A stretch of 64,000 bases of DNA from Enterobacter pseudoroggenkampii (GTDB lineage Bacteria; Pseudomonadota; Gammaproteobacteria; Enterobacterales; Enterobacteriaceae), in contig NZ_JAPMLV010000001.1 of NCBI RefSeq assembly GCF_026420145.1, positions 1,364,001-1,428,000 of the forward strand, given 5' to 3'. Every line of letters starts with the position of its first letter. Position 1 is the first letter of the stretch. This document shows, in pieces, positions 15,544 through 24,664 of the stretch. A program made the position numbers and the translations under genes. The notes beneath the pieces were generated by a model that was not told where the DNA came from, did not search any database, and worked only from the letters and a program-made list of their open reading frames with translations.

Positions 15544-16572
15544 TTACGCGCCAAGCTCTTTGCGGATAATCTCTGCGCCAGCGCTAAGTGCTTTCAGCTT
15601 GCCGTTAGCGACCTCACGGGAGAGGGGAGCCATACCGCAGTTGGTTGACGGATACAGCTTGTCGGCGTCGACAAACTGCAGCGCTTTACGCAGCGTATCG
15701 GCCACTTCCTCCGGCGTTTCAACCGTGTTGGTTGCCACGTCAATCGCCCCAACCATCACTTTCTTACCGCGGATCAGCTCCAGCAGATCCATCGGCACGC
15801 GGGAGTTGTGGCACTCCAGAGAGATGATGTCGATGTTAGAGGTCTGCAGCTTAGGGAAGGCCTCTTCGTACTGGCGCCATTCGGAGCCGAGCGTTTTTTT
15901 CCAGTCGGTATTGGCCTTGATGCCGTAGCCGTAGCAGATGTGTACCGCGGTCTCGCACTTCAGCCCTTCAATGGCGCGCTCCAGCGCGGCGATACCCCAG
16001 TCGTTCACCTCGTCAAAAAAGACGTTAAACGCCGGTTCATCAAACTGGATAATATCCACGCCTGCGGCCTCTAGCTCTCGCGCTTCCTGATTGAGGATTT
16101 TGGCGAATTCCCAGGCCAGCTTTTCGCGGCTTTTATAGTGCGCGTCGTAAAGGGTGTCGATCATGGTCATTGGCCCCGGCAGAGCCCATTTGATCGGCTT
16201 ATCCGTAAGCTGACGTAAATATTTAGCATCGTCCACGAAGACCGGTTTCTGGCGCGCGACGGCGGAGACCACGGTCGGCACGCTGGCGTCATAGCGGTTA
16301 CGAATGCGCACCGTCTGGCGGTTCTCAAAATCGACGCCGCTCAGGTGTTCAATAAAGGTGGTGACGAAGTGCTGACGGGTCTGTTCCCCGTCGCTGACAA
16401 TATCGATTCCTGCACGGATCTGCTCATCCAGAGACAGGCGCAGCGCATCCTGCTTGCCCGCCAGCAGTTCCTGATCCTGCAATTTCCAGGGTGACCACAG
16501 CGTTTCAGGTTGCGCAAGCCAGGTCGGCTTAGGCAGGCTGCCAGCCGTTGAAGTCGGGAGCAATGTTTTCAT
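15544..16572 (-). CDS. mesD: Folate-independent core methionine synthase MesD
   Basis: 342 residues, only the catalytic barrel of the MetE family without its N-terminal folate-binding half. The zinc and thiolate ligands of MetE are present: His211 and Cys213 in HICYGYG, Glu253 in SLECHN, Cys312 in STNCGM. Pairing with the DUF1852 gene immediately upstream identifies the MesD type of short methionine synthases, which methylate homocysteine without methyl-tetrahydrofolate and need MesX and oxygen. The methyl donor is not established. It starts 23 bp after mesX and converges with the LysR gene only 5 bp away. Confidence 0.9.
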   Translation of the reverse strand: MKTLLPTSTAGSLPKPTWLAQPETLWSPWKLQDQELLAGKQDALRLSLDEQIRAGIDIVSDGEQTRQHFVTTFIEHLSGVDFENRQTVRIRNRYDASVPTVVSAVARQKPVFVDDAKYLRQLTDKPIKWALPGPMTMIDTLYDAHYKSREKLAWEFAKILNQEARELEAAGVDIIQFDEPAFNVFFDEVNDWGIAALERAIEGLKCETAVHICYGYGIKANTDWKKTLGSEWRQYEEAFPKLQTSNIDIISLECHNSRVPMDLLELIRGKKVMVGAIDVATNTVETPEEVADTLRKALQFVDADKLYPSTNCGMAPLSREVANGKLKALSAGAEIIRKELGA

Positions 16573-16595
16573 AATAAAAGACCTTTTTTGATGTA

Positions 16596-17570
16596 TTAAA
16601 GCGTGTAGTTATCAGACCACTGCTCAAGAATGTGTTTGTAAGGCTTAATGAAGTACTCTTCGGTAAATCGACCCTGTTCAATCGCCAGACGGCTTCGCTC
16701 TTCCCGGTCATACACAATTTTGGTTAAGGAGTGATCCTGCTGGTTCAGATCCGGTCGGTAGCACAGTCCGGCCGCCGAGTTGGCGTTATAAATTTCCGGG
16801 CGATAGATCTTCTGGAACGTCTCCATCGTGCTGATGGTGGCAATCAGTTCCAGATCGGTGTAGTCGCTCAGCAAATCGCCGGTAAAGAAGAACGCGAAAG
16901 GCGCCACGCTGTGTTCCGGCATGAAGTAGCGCACGCTCAGGCCCATCTTCGCGAAGTACTGCTCCGTGAGCGATTCGCCATCCGGCTGATACTCAACGCC
17001 CAGCACGGGGTGCTGATTACCGGTGCGGCGATAGGTATCTTTGCTGGAGACGCTCAGGCAGATCACCGGTCCCTTTCTAAAGTTCTCTTTGTATTCCGGT
17101 GAGTTCACAAAGTGGTGGAAGATATTGCCGTGCAGCTCGCCAAACTTTTCCGGAATGCTGAAGTGCTGCTGGTTCTTGTTATGCTCCAGCAGCAGGACGC
17201 TGAAATCATAATCCCGCACGTAAGACGAGAAGTTATTCCCGACGATGCCAGGGAGACGCTGGTTGTTTTTCTTGTCGACAATATACGTTTGCAATATCTC
17301 AATGGCCGGGAACGGTTTTTCCGCGCCAATGTTCAAATCGACAGAGATGATTTCAAGCTCTACCGCGTAGCGATCGGCGGTTGGGTTATCCCAGCGCGCT
17401 AAGGCGTTGAAGCGGTTGTTGATCATCACCAGCGTATTGCGCAGGTTCTCCTGACGTTTTTCCCCGCGGGCCAGGTTGGCAAAGTTAGTGGTCGTACGCG
17501 TATTTTCTGACGGGTTGTAATTCTCATCGAAGCAACTGCGCTTAAGGTTATATGTGAAAGCTTTGCTCAT
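16596..17570 (-). CDS. mesX: DUF1852 protein MesX, partner of MesD
   Basis: 324 residues from the ATG at 17570; an alternative ATG eight codons upstream at 17594 lacks a better ribosome site, and the family sequence begins around FTYNLKRSCFDENYNPSENT. DUF1852 marks include TRTTTNFANLARGEKRQENL, then MINNRFNALARWDNPTADRY. The protein is required with MesD for folate-independent methionine synthesis in other bacteria, and may deliver or generate the methyl group. It is transcribed first in a two-gene operon. Two MetR-like sites about 80-115 bp upstream fit regulation by homocysteine or methionine status. Confidence 0.9.
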   Translation of the reverse strand: MSKAFTYNLKRSCFDENYNPSENTRTTTNFANLARGEKRQENLRNTLVMINNRFNALARWDNPTADRYAVELEIISVDLNIGAEKPFPAIEILQTYIVDKKNNQRLPGIVGNNFSSYVRDYDFSVLLLEHNKNQQHFSIPEKFGELHGNIFHHFVNSPEYKENFRKGPVICLSVSSKDTYRRTGNQHPVLGVEYQPDGESLTEQYFAKMGLSVRYFMPEHSVAPFAFFFTGDLLSDYTDLELIATISTMETFQKIYRPEIYNANSAAGLCYRPDLNQQDHSLTKIVYDREERSRLAIEQGRFTEEYFIKPYKHILEQWSDNYTL

Positions 17571-17650
17571 TGTGGTTATGCATCCTAAGTTCATGTTGCT
17601 AAGAAGTTACCAATGCATAATTTATGCCTGACCCCGCGGCGCAGGGGAAG

Positions 17651-17684
17651 TGACTTAATTTCACTGCAACATGAGCGAACTTCA
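17651..17684 (-). promoter_or_regulatory. Two MetR-like boxes upstream of mesX-mesD
   Basis: TGACTTAATTTCA (17651-17663) and TGAGCGAACTTCA (17672-17684) each match the MetR consensus TGAA-N5-TTCA except at position four. They are exactly 21 bp apart, two DNA turns, as expected for a LysR-type tetramer. Both also satisfy T-N11-A. Confidence 0.5.
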
Positions 17685-17718
17685 TGAAGGGTAGTCCGCG
17701 AGGTTTCGCTGCCTTCTT

Positions 17719-17739
17719 GCCGGGTGGACCCGACCTACG
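17719..17739. repeat. Partial REP element
   Basis: The stretch GCCGGGTGGACCCGACCTAC keeps the two ends of the REP unit seen at 7144 and 24604 but lacks the middle. It lies between mesX and yaiL. Confidence 0.5.
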
Positions 17740-17813
17740 ATTCTGCTAATGTCGCACTCTTTCCTCAATTCCCGCTATAATCCCCAAAATTTCCAACCGG
17801 TTTAGAAACAATC

Positions 17814-18353
17814 ATGACAAAACTCACCTTACAAGAGCAGATGCTGAAAGCGGGCCTTGTCAGCAGCAAGAAAGCGGCGAAAGTGCAGCGTACGGCAAAG
17901 AAATCACGCGTTCAGGCGCGTGAGGCCCGTGAAGCGGTCGAAGAGAACAAGAAGGCGCAGATCGAGCGTGACAAGCTGCTGAGCGAGCAGCAGAAGCAGG
18001 CCGTGCTGGCGAAAGAGTTTAAGGCGCAGGTGAAGCAGCTGATTGAGATGAACCGCATCACCGTGGCGAAAGGCAACATCACCTTTAACTTTACCGACGG
18101 TACGCTGATTAAAAAGATTGAAGTCGATAAGCAAACGCAGACCCAGCTGATCAACGGCCGTCTGGCGATTGCGCGTCTGGTGCTAAATGCTAACGGTGAC
18201 TGCGACTACGCGATCATTCCGGCAGTGGTGGCCGATAAAATTGCCCAGCGCGATGCCGACAGCATCGTGTTAAACAGCGCGCTCAGCCAGGAAGAGCAGG
18301 ACGAAGACGATCCGTACGCGGACTTCAAAATCCCTGACGATTTGATGTGGTAA
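17814..18353 (+). CDS. yaiL: DUF2058 nucleoid/RNA-associated protein YaiL
   Basis: 179 residues matching YaiL over its full length: TLQEQMLKAGLVSSKKAAKV at the N-terminus, then a long charged helix or coiled coil (residues about 25-75, rich in Lys, Arg, Glu and Gln), a small strand domain (ITFNFTDGTLIKKIEVDKQT) and an acidic tail with DDPYADFKIPDDLMW. DUF2058 proteins are described as polynucleotide- or nucleoprotein-associated with no defined enzymatic role. It is transcribed alone and converges with the pseudouridine synthase gene, 7 bp apart. Confidence 0.9.
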   Translation: MTKLTLQEQMLKAGLVSSKKAAKVQRTAKKSRVQAREAREAVEENKKAQIERDKLLSEQQKQAVLAKEFKAQVKQLIEMNRITVAKGNITFNFTDGTLIKKIEVDKQTQTQLINGRLAIARLVLNANGDCDYAIIPAVVADKIAQRDADSIVLNSALSQEEQDEDDPYADFKIPDDLMW

Positions 18354-18360
18354 ACCGCAT

Positions 18361-19047
18361 TCAGAACGGGGCGGCGTGACGGGCGTTAACCGGCTCGCCG
18401 CTCACGGGATGAATAAAATTCAGCTCGCTGGCATGCAGCATCAGCCGGGGCGTTTCTTCAGCGCCCGGCACGTCAAGACCGCCATACAGATCGCAGCCCA
18501 GAATAGGGTGCCCCAACTGCTGGCAGTGAATACGCAGCTGATGGGTTCGCCCGGTCTCCGGGATCAGTTTCACCCGCGTTAACGGCAGCCCCGTCCCCTG
18601 ATAAAACCGTTCCACAACCCGATAGCGGGAGCGGGCGGGTTTACCGGTGATGGCGCAGATCGACATCAGCGGGAACAGCGCCGGGTCTTTGGCAATCGGC
18701 GCATCGATTACACCTTCGTCATTTTCCACATGTCCGCAAAGCAGGGCGCTGTAGGCTTTCTCCACGCTGCGCTGGCTGAACTGCTGGCACAGCGCCGCGT
18801 TGATGGCTTTATTGCGCGCAACCACCATCAGCCCGGACGTGCCAAAATCCAGACGGTGCACCAGCGTGCAGCCGGGGAACGTCTGAACCAGACGATAATG
18901 GACGGAATCAAGGTTTTGCGGATTTTTGCCCGACAGGCTGAGCAGGCCGGAAGGCTTATCGATCAGCAGCAGATGCTCGTCCTGCCAGAGAATTTCGATC
19001 TCATCGAGACAAGGTGGGGCAATAAAGTTATCGACGATTACAGACAT
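18361..19047 (-). CDS. RluA family RNA pseudouridine synthase
   Basis: 228 residues, the catalytic domain only, with no S4 RNA-binding domain. The catalytic aspartate is Asp67 in HRLDFGTSG, the RluA-family signature, with IDKPSGLLSLSG before it and PETGRTHQLRIHCQQLGHPI after it. Such enzymes isomerise uridine in rRNA or tRNA. The short length resembles RluA and TruC, but it is not close enough to name, and the target RNA is unknown. It lies downstream of the azoR terminator on the same strand. Confidence 0.88.
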   Translation of the reverse strand: MSVIVDNFIAPPCLDEIEILWQDEHLLLIDKPSGLLSLSGKNPQNLDSVHYRLVQTFPGCTLVHRLDFGTSGLMVVARNKAINAALCQQFSQRSVEKAYSALLCGHVENDEGVIDAPIAKDPALFPLMSICAITGKPARSRYRVVERFYQGTGLPLTRVKLIPETGRTHQLRIHCQQLGHPILGCDLYGGLDVPGAEETPRLMLHASELNFIHPVSGEPVNARHAAPF

Positions 19048-19100
19048 CAGGCCGCCCGGCTGGAGAGTGGGAGCGGATGATAACGAAAAGCGGGGAAAAG

Positions 19101-19129
19101 AAAAACCCTCCCACCGGGCGGTGAGAGGG
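19101..19129 (-). terminator. Rho-independent terminator of azoR
   Basis: On the minus strand the 10-bp stem CCCTCTCACC/GGTGGGAGGG with loop GCCC is followed by TTTTTCTTTT. It starts 8 bp after the azoR stop codon. Confidence 0.9.
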
Positions 19130-19136
19130 TGAAGTC

Positions 19137-19892
<756 letters not shown>

Positions 19893-19947
19893 CTATAGCA
19901 ATCATGAAAAAGAGAGTTTATCAGGGCGTGTACTGCCCTTTAACGCT

Positions 19948-22900
19948 ATGACAGAACAACAAAAATTCACCTTCCCGATGCTCCTGCAACAGCTCGATTC
20001 TCTGACGCTGCGCGACAAACAGCGCTTCGCCCGCCGTCTGCACGGCGTCAAGAAGGTTAAAAATCCTGATGCACAACAGGCCATTTACCAGGAGATGGCG
20101 AAAGAGATTGAACAGGCTGCAGGGAAAGTTGTGCTGCGCGAAGCCGCACGTCCGGCGATTACCTACCCGGAAAACCTGCCCGTCAGCCAGAAGAAACAGG
20201 ACATTCTCGAGGCCGTACGCGACCACCAGGTGGTGATTGTCGCGGGGGAAACCGGTTCGGGGAAAACCACCCAGCTGCCGAAAATCTGTATGGAGCTGGG
20301 CCGCGGGATCAAAGGCCTGATTGGCCACACCCAGCCGCGTCGTCTGGCGGCGCGCACCGTTGCCAACCGTATTGCCGAAGAGCTGCAGACGGAGCCGGGC
20401 GGCTGCATCGGCTACAAGGTGCGCTTCAGCGACCACGTTAGCGATAACACCATGGTCAAGCTGATGACCGACGGTATTCTGCTGGCGGAAATCCAGCAGG
20501 ATCGCCTGCTGATGCAGTACGACACCATCATCATTGACGAAGCGCACGAGCGTAGCCTGAACATTGATTTCCTGCTCGGCTACCTGAAAGAGCTGCTGCC
20601 GCGTCGCCCGGATCTGAAAGTTATCATCACCTCCGCGACCATCGACCCGGAGCGCTTCTCGAAGCACTTCAACAATGCGCCGATTATCGAAGTCTCTGGT
20701 CGTACCTATCCGGTCGAGGTGCGCTATCGCCCGATTGTGGAAGAGGCGGACGATACCGAGCGCGACCAGCTGCAGGCCATCTTCGATGCCGTCGACGAGC
20801 TGGGTAACGAAAGCGCGGGCGACATTCTGATCTTCATGAGCGGCGAGCGTGAAATTCGCGATACCGCCGATGCGCTCAGCAAGCGCGACCTGCGCCACAC
20901 CGAGATCCTGCCGCTGTATGCCCGCCTGTCCAATAGCGAACAGAACCGCGTATTCCAGCCGCACAGCGGACGCCGCATCGTCCTGGCGACCAACGTGGCG
21001 GAAACCTCGCTGACCGTACCGGGCATTAAATATGTGATCGATCCGGGTACGGCGCGCATCAGCCGCTACAGCTACCGTACCAAGGTTCAGCGGCTGCCGA
21101 TTGAGCCCGTTTCGCAGGCGTCTGCTAACCAGCGTAAGGGCCGCTGTGGCCGCGTGTCGGAAGGGATCTGTATTCGTCTCTATTCCGAAGACGATTTCCT
21201 GTCGCGTCCGGAATTTACCGACCCGGAAATTCTGCGCACCAACCTGGCGTCCGTTATCCTGCAGATGACCGCCCTGGGGCTGGGCGACATCGCGGCGTTT
21301 CCGTTCGTCGAAGCGCCGGATAAACGCAACATCCAGGACGGCGTGCGTCTGCTGGAAGAGCTCGGGGCGATCACCACCGACGAGCAGGCGACGGTCTACA
21401 AGCTGACACCGCTGGGCCGCCAGCTCAGCCAGCTGCCGGTCGACCCGCGTCTGGCACGCATGGTGCTGGAAGCGCAAAAGCACGGCTGCGTGCGCGAGGC
21501 GATGATCATTACCTCGGCGCTCTCCATTCAGGATCCGCGCGAGCGTCCGATGGACAAACAGCAGGCGTCAGACGAAAAGCACCGCCGCTTCCACGACAAA
21601 GAGTCCGATTTCCTCGCCTTTGTGAACCTGTGGAACTACCTCGGCGAGCAGCAGAAGGCGCTCTCCTCGAATCAGTTCCGCCGCCAGTGCCGCGTAGATT
21701 TCCTCAACTACCTGCGCGTGCGCGAGTGGCAGGATATCTACACCCAGCTGCGCCAGGTGGTGAAAGAGCTGGGTATTCCGGTCAACAGCGAACCGGCGGA
21801 GTACCGCGAAGTTCATATCGCGCTGCTGACCGGCCTGCTGTCCCACATTGGGATGAAGGACGCCGAGAAGCAGGAGTATACCGGCGCGCGTAACGCCCGT
21901 TTCTCAATCTTCCCCGGTTCCGGCTTGTTCAGGAAGCCGCCGAAATGGACCATGGTCGCGGAGCTGGTGGAAACCAGCCGCCTGTGGGGACGCATTGCCG
22001 CGCGTATCGATCCGGAATGGGTGGAGCCGGTGGCGCAGCATCTGCTGAAGCGCTCGTACAGTGAACCGCACTGGGAGCGCGCGCAGGGCGCGGTGATGGC
22101 GACCGAGAAAGTGACCGTTTACGGCCTGCCGGTGGTCGCCGCGCGTAAGGTCAACTACAGCCAGATCGATCCGGCGCTCAGTCGCGAGCTGTTTATCCGC
22201 CACGCGCTGGTGGAGGGCGACTGGCAGACGCGCCACGCCTTCTTCCGTGAAAACCTGAAGCTGCGCGCCGAAGTGGAGGAGCTGGAGCACAAGTCCCGCC
22301 GCCGTGACATTCTGGTGGACGATGAGGCGCTGTTTGAGTTTTACGACCAGCGCATCAGCCACGATGTGATTTCCGCCCGCCACTTCGACAGCTGGTGGAA
22401 GAAGGCCAGCAAAGAGACGCCGGACCTGCTCAACTTTGAAAAGAGCATGCTGATTAAAGAGGGCGCGGAGTCGGTCAGCAAACTCGACTACCCGAACTTC
22501 TGGCATCAGGGCAACCTCAAGCTGCGTCTGACCTATCAGTTTGAGCCGGGGGCAGACGCGGACGGCGTGACCGTCCACATTCCGCTGCCGCTGTTAAACC
22601 AGGTGGATGAGAGCGGGTTCGAGTGGCAAATCCCCGGCCTGCGCCGCGAGCTGGTGATTGCGCTGATCAAATCCCTGCCGAAACCGGTGCGCCGCAACTT
22701 TGTGCCTGCGCCAAACTACGCGGAAGCGTTTTTGGGCCGCGTCACGCCGCTGGAGCTGCCGCTGCTGGACGCGCTGGAGCGTGAGTTCCGCCGTATGACC
22801 GGAACGACCATCGACCGCGACGACTGGAACTGGGATCAGGTGCCCGATCACCTGAAAATCAGCTTCCGCGTGGTGGACGATAAAAATAAAAAGCTGCTGG

Positions 22901-23850
22901 AAGGGCGTTCCCTGAGCGAGCTGAAAGAGGCGCTGAAAGGCAAAGTCCAGGAGACGCTCTCTGCGGTGGCGGACGACGGCATCGAGCAGAGCGGGCTGCA
23001 CATCTGGAGCTTTGGTCAGCTTCCGGAAAGCTACGAGCAGAAGCGCGGCAACTATAAGGTGAAAGCCTGGCCTGCGCTGGTGGACGAGCGCGACAGCGTG
23101 GCGATCAAACTGTTTGATAACCCGCAGGAACAGCAGCAGATGATGTGGCGCGGGCTGCGTCGTCTGCTGCTGCTCAACATCCCGTCGCCGATCAAGTATC
23201 TGCACGAGAAGCTGCCGAACAAAGCCAAGCTGGGGCTGTACTTTAACCCGTACGGCAAGGTGCTGGATCTGATTGACGACTGCATCTCCTGCGGCGTGGA
23301 CAAGCTGATCCATGAGGCGGGCGGCCCGGTCTGGACGGAAGAGGGCTTTGCACAGCTTCATGAAAAGGTGCGCGCGGAGCTGAACGACACCGTGGTGGAG
23401 ATTGCCAAACAGGTCGAGCAGATCCTCACCGCCGTGTTCAATATCAACAAGCGCCTGAAGGGGCGCGTGGATATGACCATGGCGCTGGGGCTCTCGGACG
23501 TGAAGGCGCAGATGGCGGGGCTGGTCTATCGCGGCTTTGTCACCGGCAACGGCTTTAAGCGCCTGGGCGATACGCTGCGCTATCTGCAGGCGATTGAAAA
23601 ACGTCTGGAAAAAATGGCTATCGACCCGCACCGCGATCGCGCGCAGATGCTGAAAGTGGAAAGCGTGCAGCAGGCGTGGCAGCAGTGGCTCAACAAGCTG
23701 CCGCCAGCGCGCCGCGACGATGAAGACGTGCATGCGATCCGCTGGATGATTGAGGAGCTGCGCGTCAGCTTCTTTGCCCAGCAGCTCGGTACGCCGTATC
23801 CGATTTCGGACAAGCGTATTCTGCAGGCGATGGAGCAGATTTCCGGTTAA
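19948..23850 (+). CDS. hrpA: ATP-dependent RNA helicase HrpA
   Basis: 1300 residues from the ATG at 19948, the same length as E. coli HrpA and nearly identical in many stretches (KVKNPDAQQAIYQEMAKEIE). The start MTEQQKFTF matches the E. coli protein, so the 21 extra upstream codons are not used. DEAH-box motifs: Walker A GETGSGKT (about residue 93), DEAHERS (about 195), SAT motif III, and the QRKGRCGR motif VI; then winged-helix, ratchet and OB-fold regions and a long C-terminal DUF3418 part. HrpA works in mRNA processing and rescue of stalled ribosomes. Confidence 0.98.
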   Translation: MTEQQKFTFPMLLQQLDSLTLRDKQRFARRLHGVKKVKNPDAQQAIYQEMAKEIEQAAGKVVLREAARPAITYPENLPVSQKKQDILEAVRDHQVVIVAGETGSGKTTQLPKICMELGRGIKGLIGHTQPRRLAARTVANRIAEELQTEPGGCIGYKVRFSDHVSDNTMVKLMTDGILLAEIQQDRLLMQYDTIIIDEAHERSLNIDFLLGYLKELLPRRPDLKVIITSATIDPERFSKHFNNAPIIEVSGRTYPVEVRYRPIVEEADDTERDQLQAIFDAVDELGNESAGDILIFMSGEREIRDTADALSKRDLRHTEILPLYARLSNSEQNRVFQPHSGRRIVLATNVAETSLTVPGIKYVIDPGTARISRYSYRTKVQRLPIEPVSQASANQRKGRCGRVSEGICIRLYSEDDFLSRPEFTDPEILRTNLASVILQMTALGLGDIAAFPFVEAPDKRNIQDGVRLLEELGAITTDEQATVYKLTPLGRQLSQLPVDPRLARMVLEAQKHGCVREAMIITSALSIQDPRERPMDKQQASDEKHRRFHDKESDFLAFVNLWNYLGEQQKALSSNQFRRQCRVDFLNYLRVREWQDIYTQLRQVVKELGIPVNSEPAEYREVHIALLTGLLSHIGMKDAEKQEYTGARNARFSIFPGSGLFRKPPKWTMVAELVETSRLWGRIAARIDPEWVEPVAQHLLKRSYSEPHWERAQGAVMATEKVTVYGLPVVAARKVNYSQIDPALSRELFIRHALVEGDWQTRHAFFRENLKLRAEVEELEHKSRRRDILVDDEALFEFYDQRISHDVISARHFDSWWKKASKETPDLLNFEKSMLIKEGAESVSKLDYPNFWHQGNLKLRLTYQFEPGADADGVTVHIPLPLLNQVDESGFEWQIPGLRRELVIALIKSLPKPVRRNFVPAPNYAEAFLGRVTPLELPLLDALEREFRRMTGTTIDRDDWNWDQVPDHLKISFRVVDDKNKKLLEGRSLSELKEALKGKVQETLSAVADDGIEQSGLHIWSFGQLPESYEQKRGNYKVKAWPALVDERDSVAIKLFDNPQEQQQMMWRGLRRLLLLNIPSPIKYLHEKLPNKAKLGLYFNPYGKVLDLIDDCISCGVDKLIHEAGGPVWTEEGFAQLHEKVRAELNDTVVEIAKQVEQILTAVFNINKRLKGRVDMTMALGLSDVKAQMAGLVYRGFVTGNGFKRLGDTLRYLQAIEKRLEKMAIDPHRDRAQMLKVESVQQAWQQWLNKLPPARRDDEDVHAIRWMIEELRVSFFAQQLGTPYPISDKRILQAMEQISG

Positions 23851-23869
23851 AACCCTTGCCCGGTTTTCG

Positions 23870-23890
23870 CCCTCTCCCTGTGGGAGAGGG
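23870..23890. repeat. Hairpin repeat CCCTCTCCC-TGT-GGGAGAGGG
   Basis: A perfect 9-bp stem with a 3-base loop between the convergent hrpA and O-methyltransferase genes, followed by CCGGGATGAGGG. It is related to the 36-bp repeat at 13539 and 31412, and may act as a weak bidirectional terminator, though no T-run follows. Confidence 0.6.
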
Positions 23891-23920
23891 CCGGGATGAG
23901 GGCATCAGCCCGCACAATTA

Positions 23921-24580
23921 TCACCCGTTCACCATTGCCAGCGTAAACCCATCCCATCCCTTAACCCCCACCGTTTGCAGCGCGGTGGCGGTTAAGCGCG
24001 GGTTATCCCCAATCATCTCGATAAACCGCCGCACGCCCAGCACGCGCGCGTCGTCGCTTTGCCCGTTAATGACCTCGCCGTCGCGCACCACGTTATCGCC
24101 AATGATTACCGTGCCGGGACGGGAATAGTGCAGCGCCCACTCCAGATAGCCGGGATTGTTTGGCTTATCGGCATCGATAAAGATCAGGTCGAACGACGGA
24201 ACCTCACCGAAATTCTCCAGCGAACTCAGGGCCGGGCCTTCAATTAATTCAATACGTTCGTCTAGCCCCGCGAGGTGAATATTCTGGCGGGCAACCCCGG
24301 CATGCGTCGGATTGGCCTCAAGCGTAATCAGCTTACCGTCCGGCGGCAGCGCACGCGCCATCCAGATTGAGCTGTAGGCACCCAGCGTCCCAATCTCAAG
24401 AATGCGTCTTGCCTGCGTCATGCGCACGAACAGTGCCAGCAGCTGCCCCTGATTGGCGGCGACATCGTGTTCGGGTAGCCCGGCGCGCTTGTTGTTTTCC
24501 AGAACCTGGCTCAGTACGTCATCGTCAGGAATAAGCGAAGAAATCATGAAATTATCAACTGCAGACCACTGTTGTTGCAT
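23921..24580 (-). CDS. Class I SAM-dependent O-methyltransferase
   Basis: 219 residues, the catechol-O-methyltransferase-like (Methyltransf_3) family. SAM-binding motif I is RILEIGTLGAYSSIWMA; FIDADKPNNPGYLEWAL carries the metal-binding aspartate, and IIGDNVVRDGEV the second metal-ligand region. These enzymes methylate catechol-like hydroxyls using a divalent metal. Substrate unknown. It is separated from the upstream efflux operon by 84 bp containing a REP unit, and from hrpA by 70 bp. Confidence 0.9.
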   Translation of the reverse strand: MQQQWSAVDNFMISSLIPDDDVLSQVLENNKRAGLPEHDVAANQGQLLALFVRMTQARRILEIGTLGAYSSIWMARALPPDGKLITLEANPTHAGVARQNIHLAGLDERIELIEGPALSSLENFGEVPSFDLIFIDADKPNNPGYLEWALHYSRPGTVIIGDNVVRDGEVINGQSDDARVLGVRRFIEMIGDNPRLTATALQTVGVKGWDGFTLAMVNG

Positions 24581-24603
24581 AGATTGTCTCCTGAGGGGGA
24601 ATC

Positions 24604-24635
24604 GCCGGGTGGCGGCTGCGCCTTACCCGGCCTAC
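24604..24635. repeat. REP palindromic unit
   Basis: The same unit as at 7144-7175 with one base changed (GCCGGGTGGCGGCTG and TTACCCGGCCTAC). It lies between the efflux operon and the O-methyltransferase gene. Confidence 0.85.
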
Positions 24636-24664
24636 GTGACGAAATCCAGGCCCGTTAAGCGCCT

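Noticed and set aside
19921..23733. Long minus-strand frames inside hrpA (19921-21483, 22594-23733)
   Set aside because: They are fully contained in a conserved core gene, with low-complexity translations and no ribosome site; codon-bias shadows.
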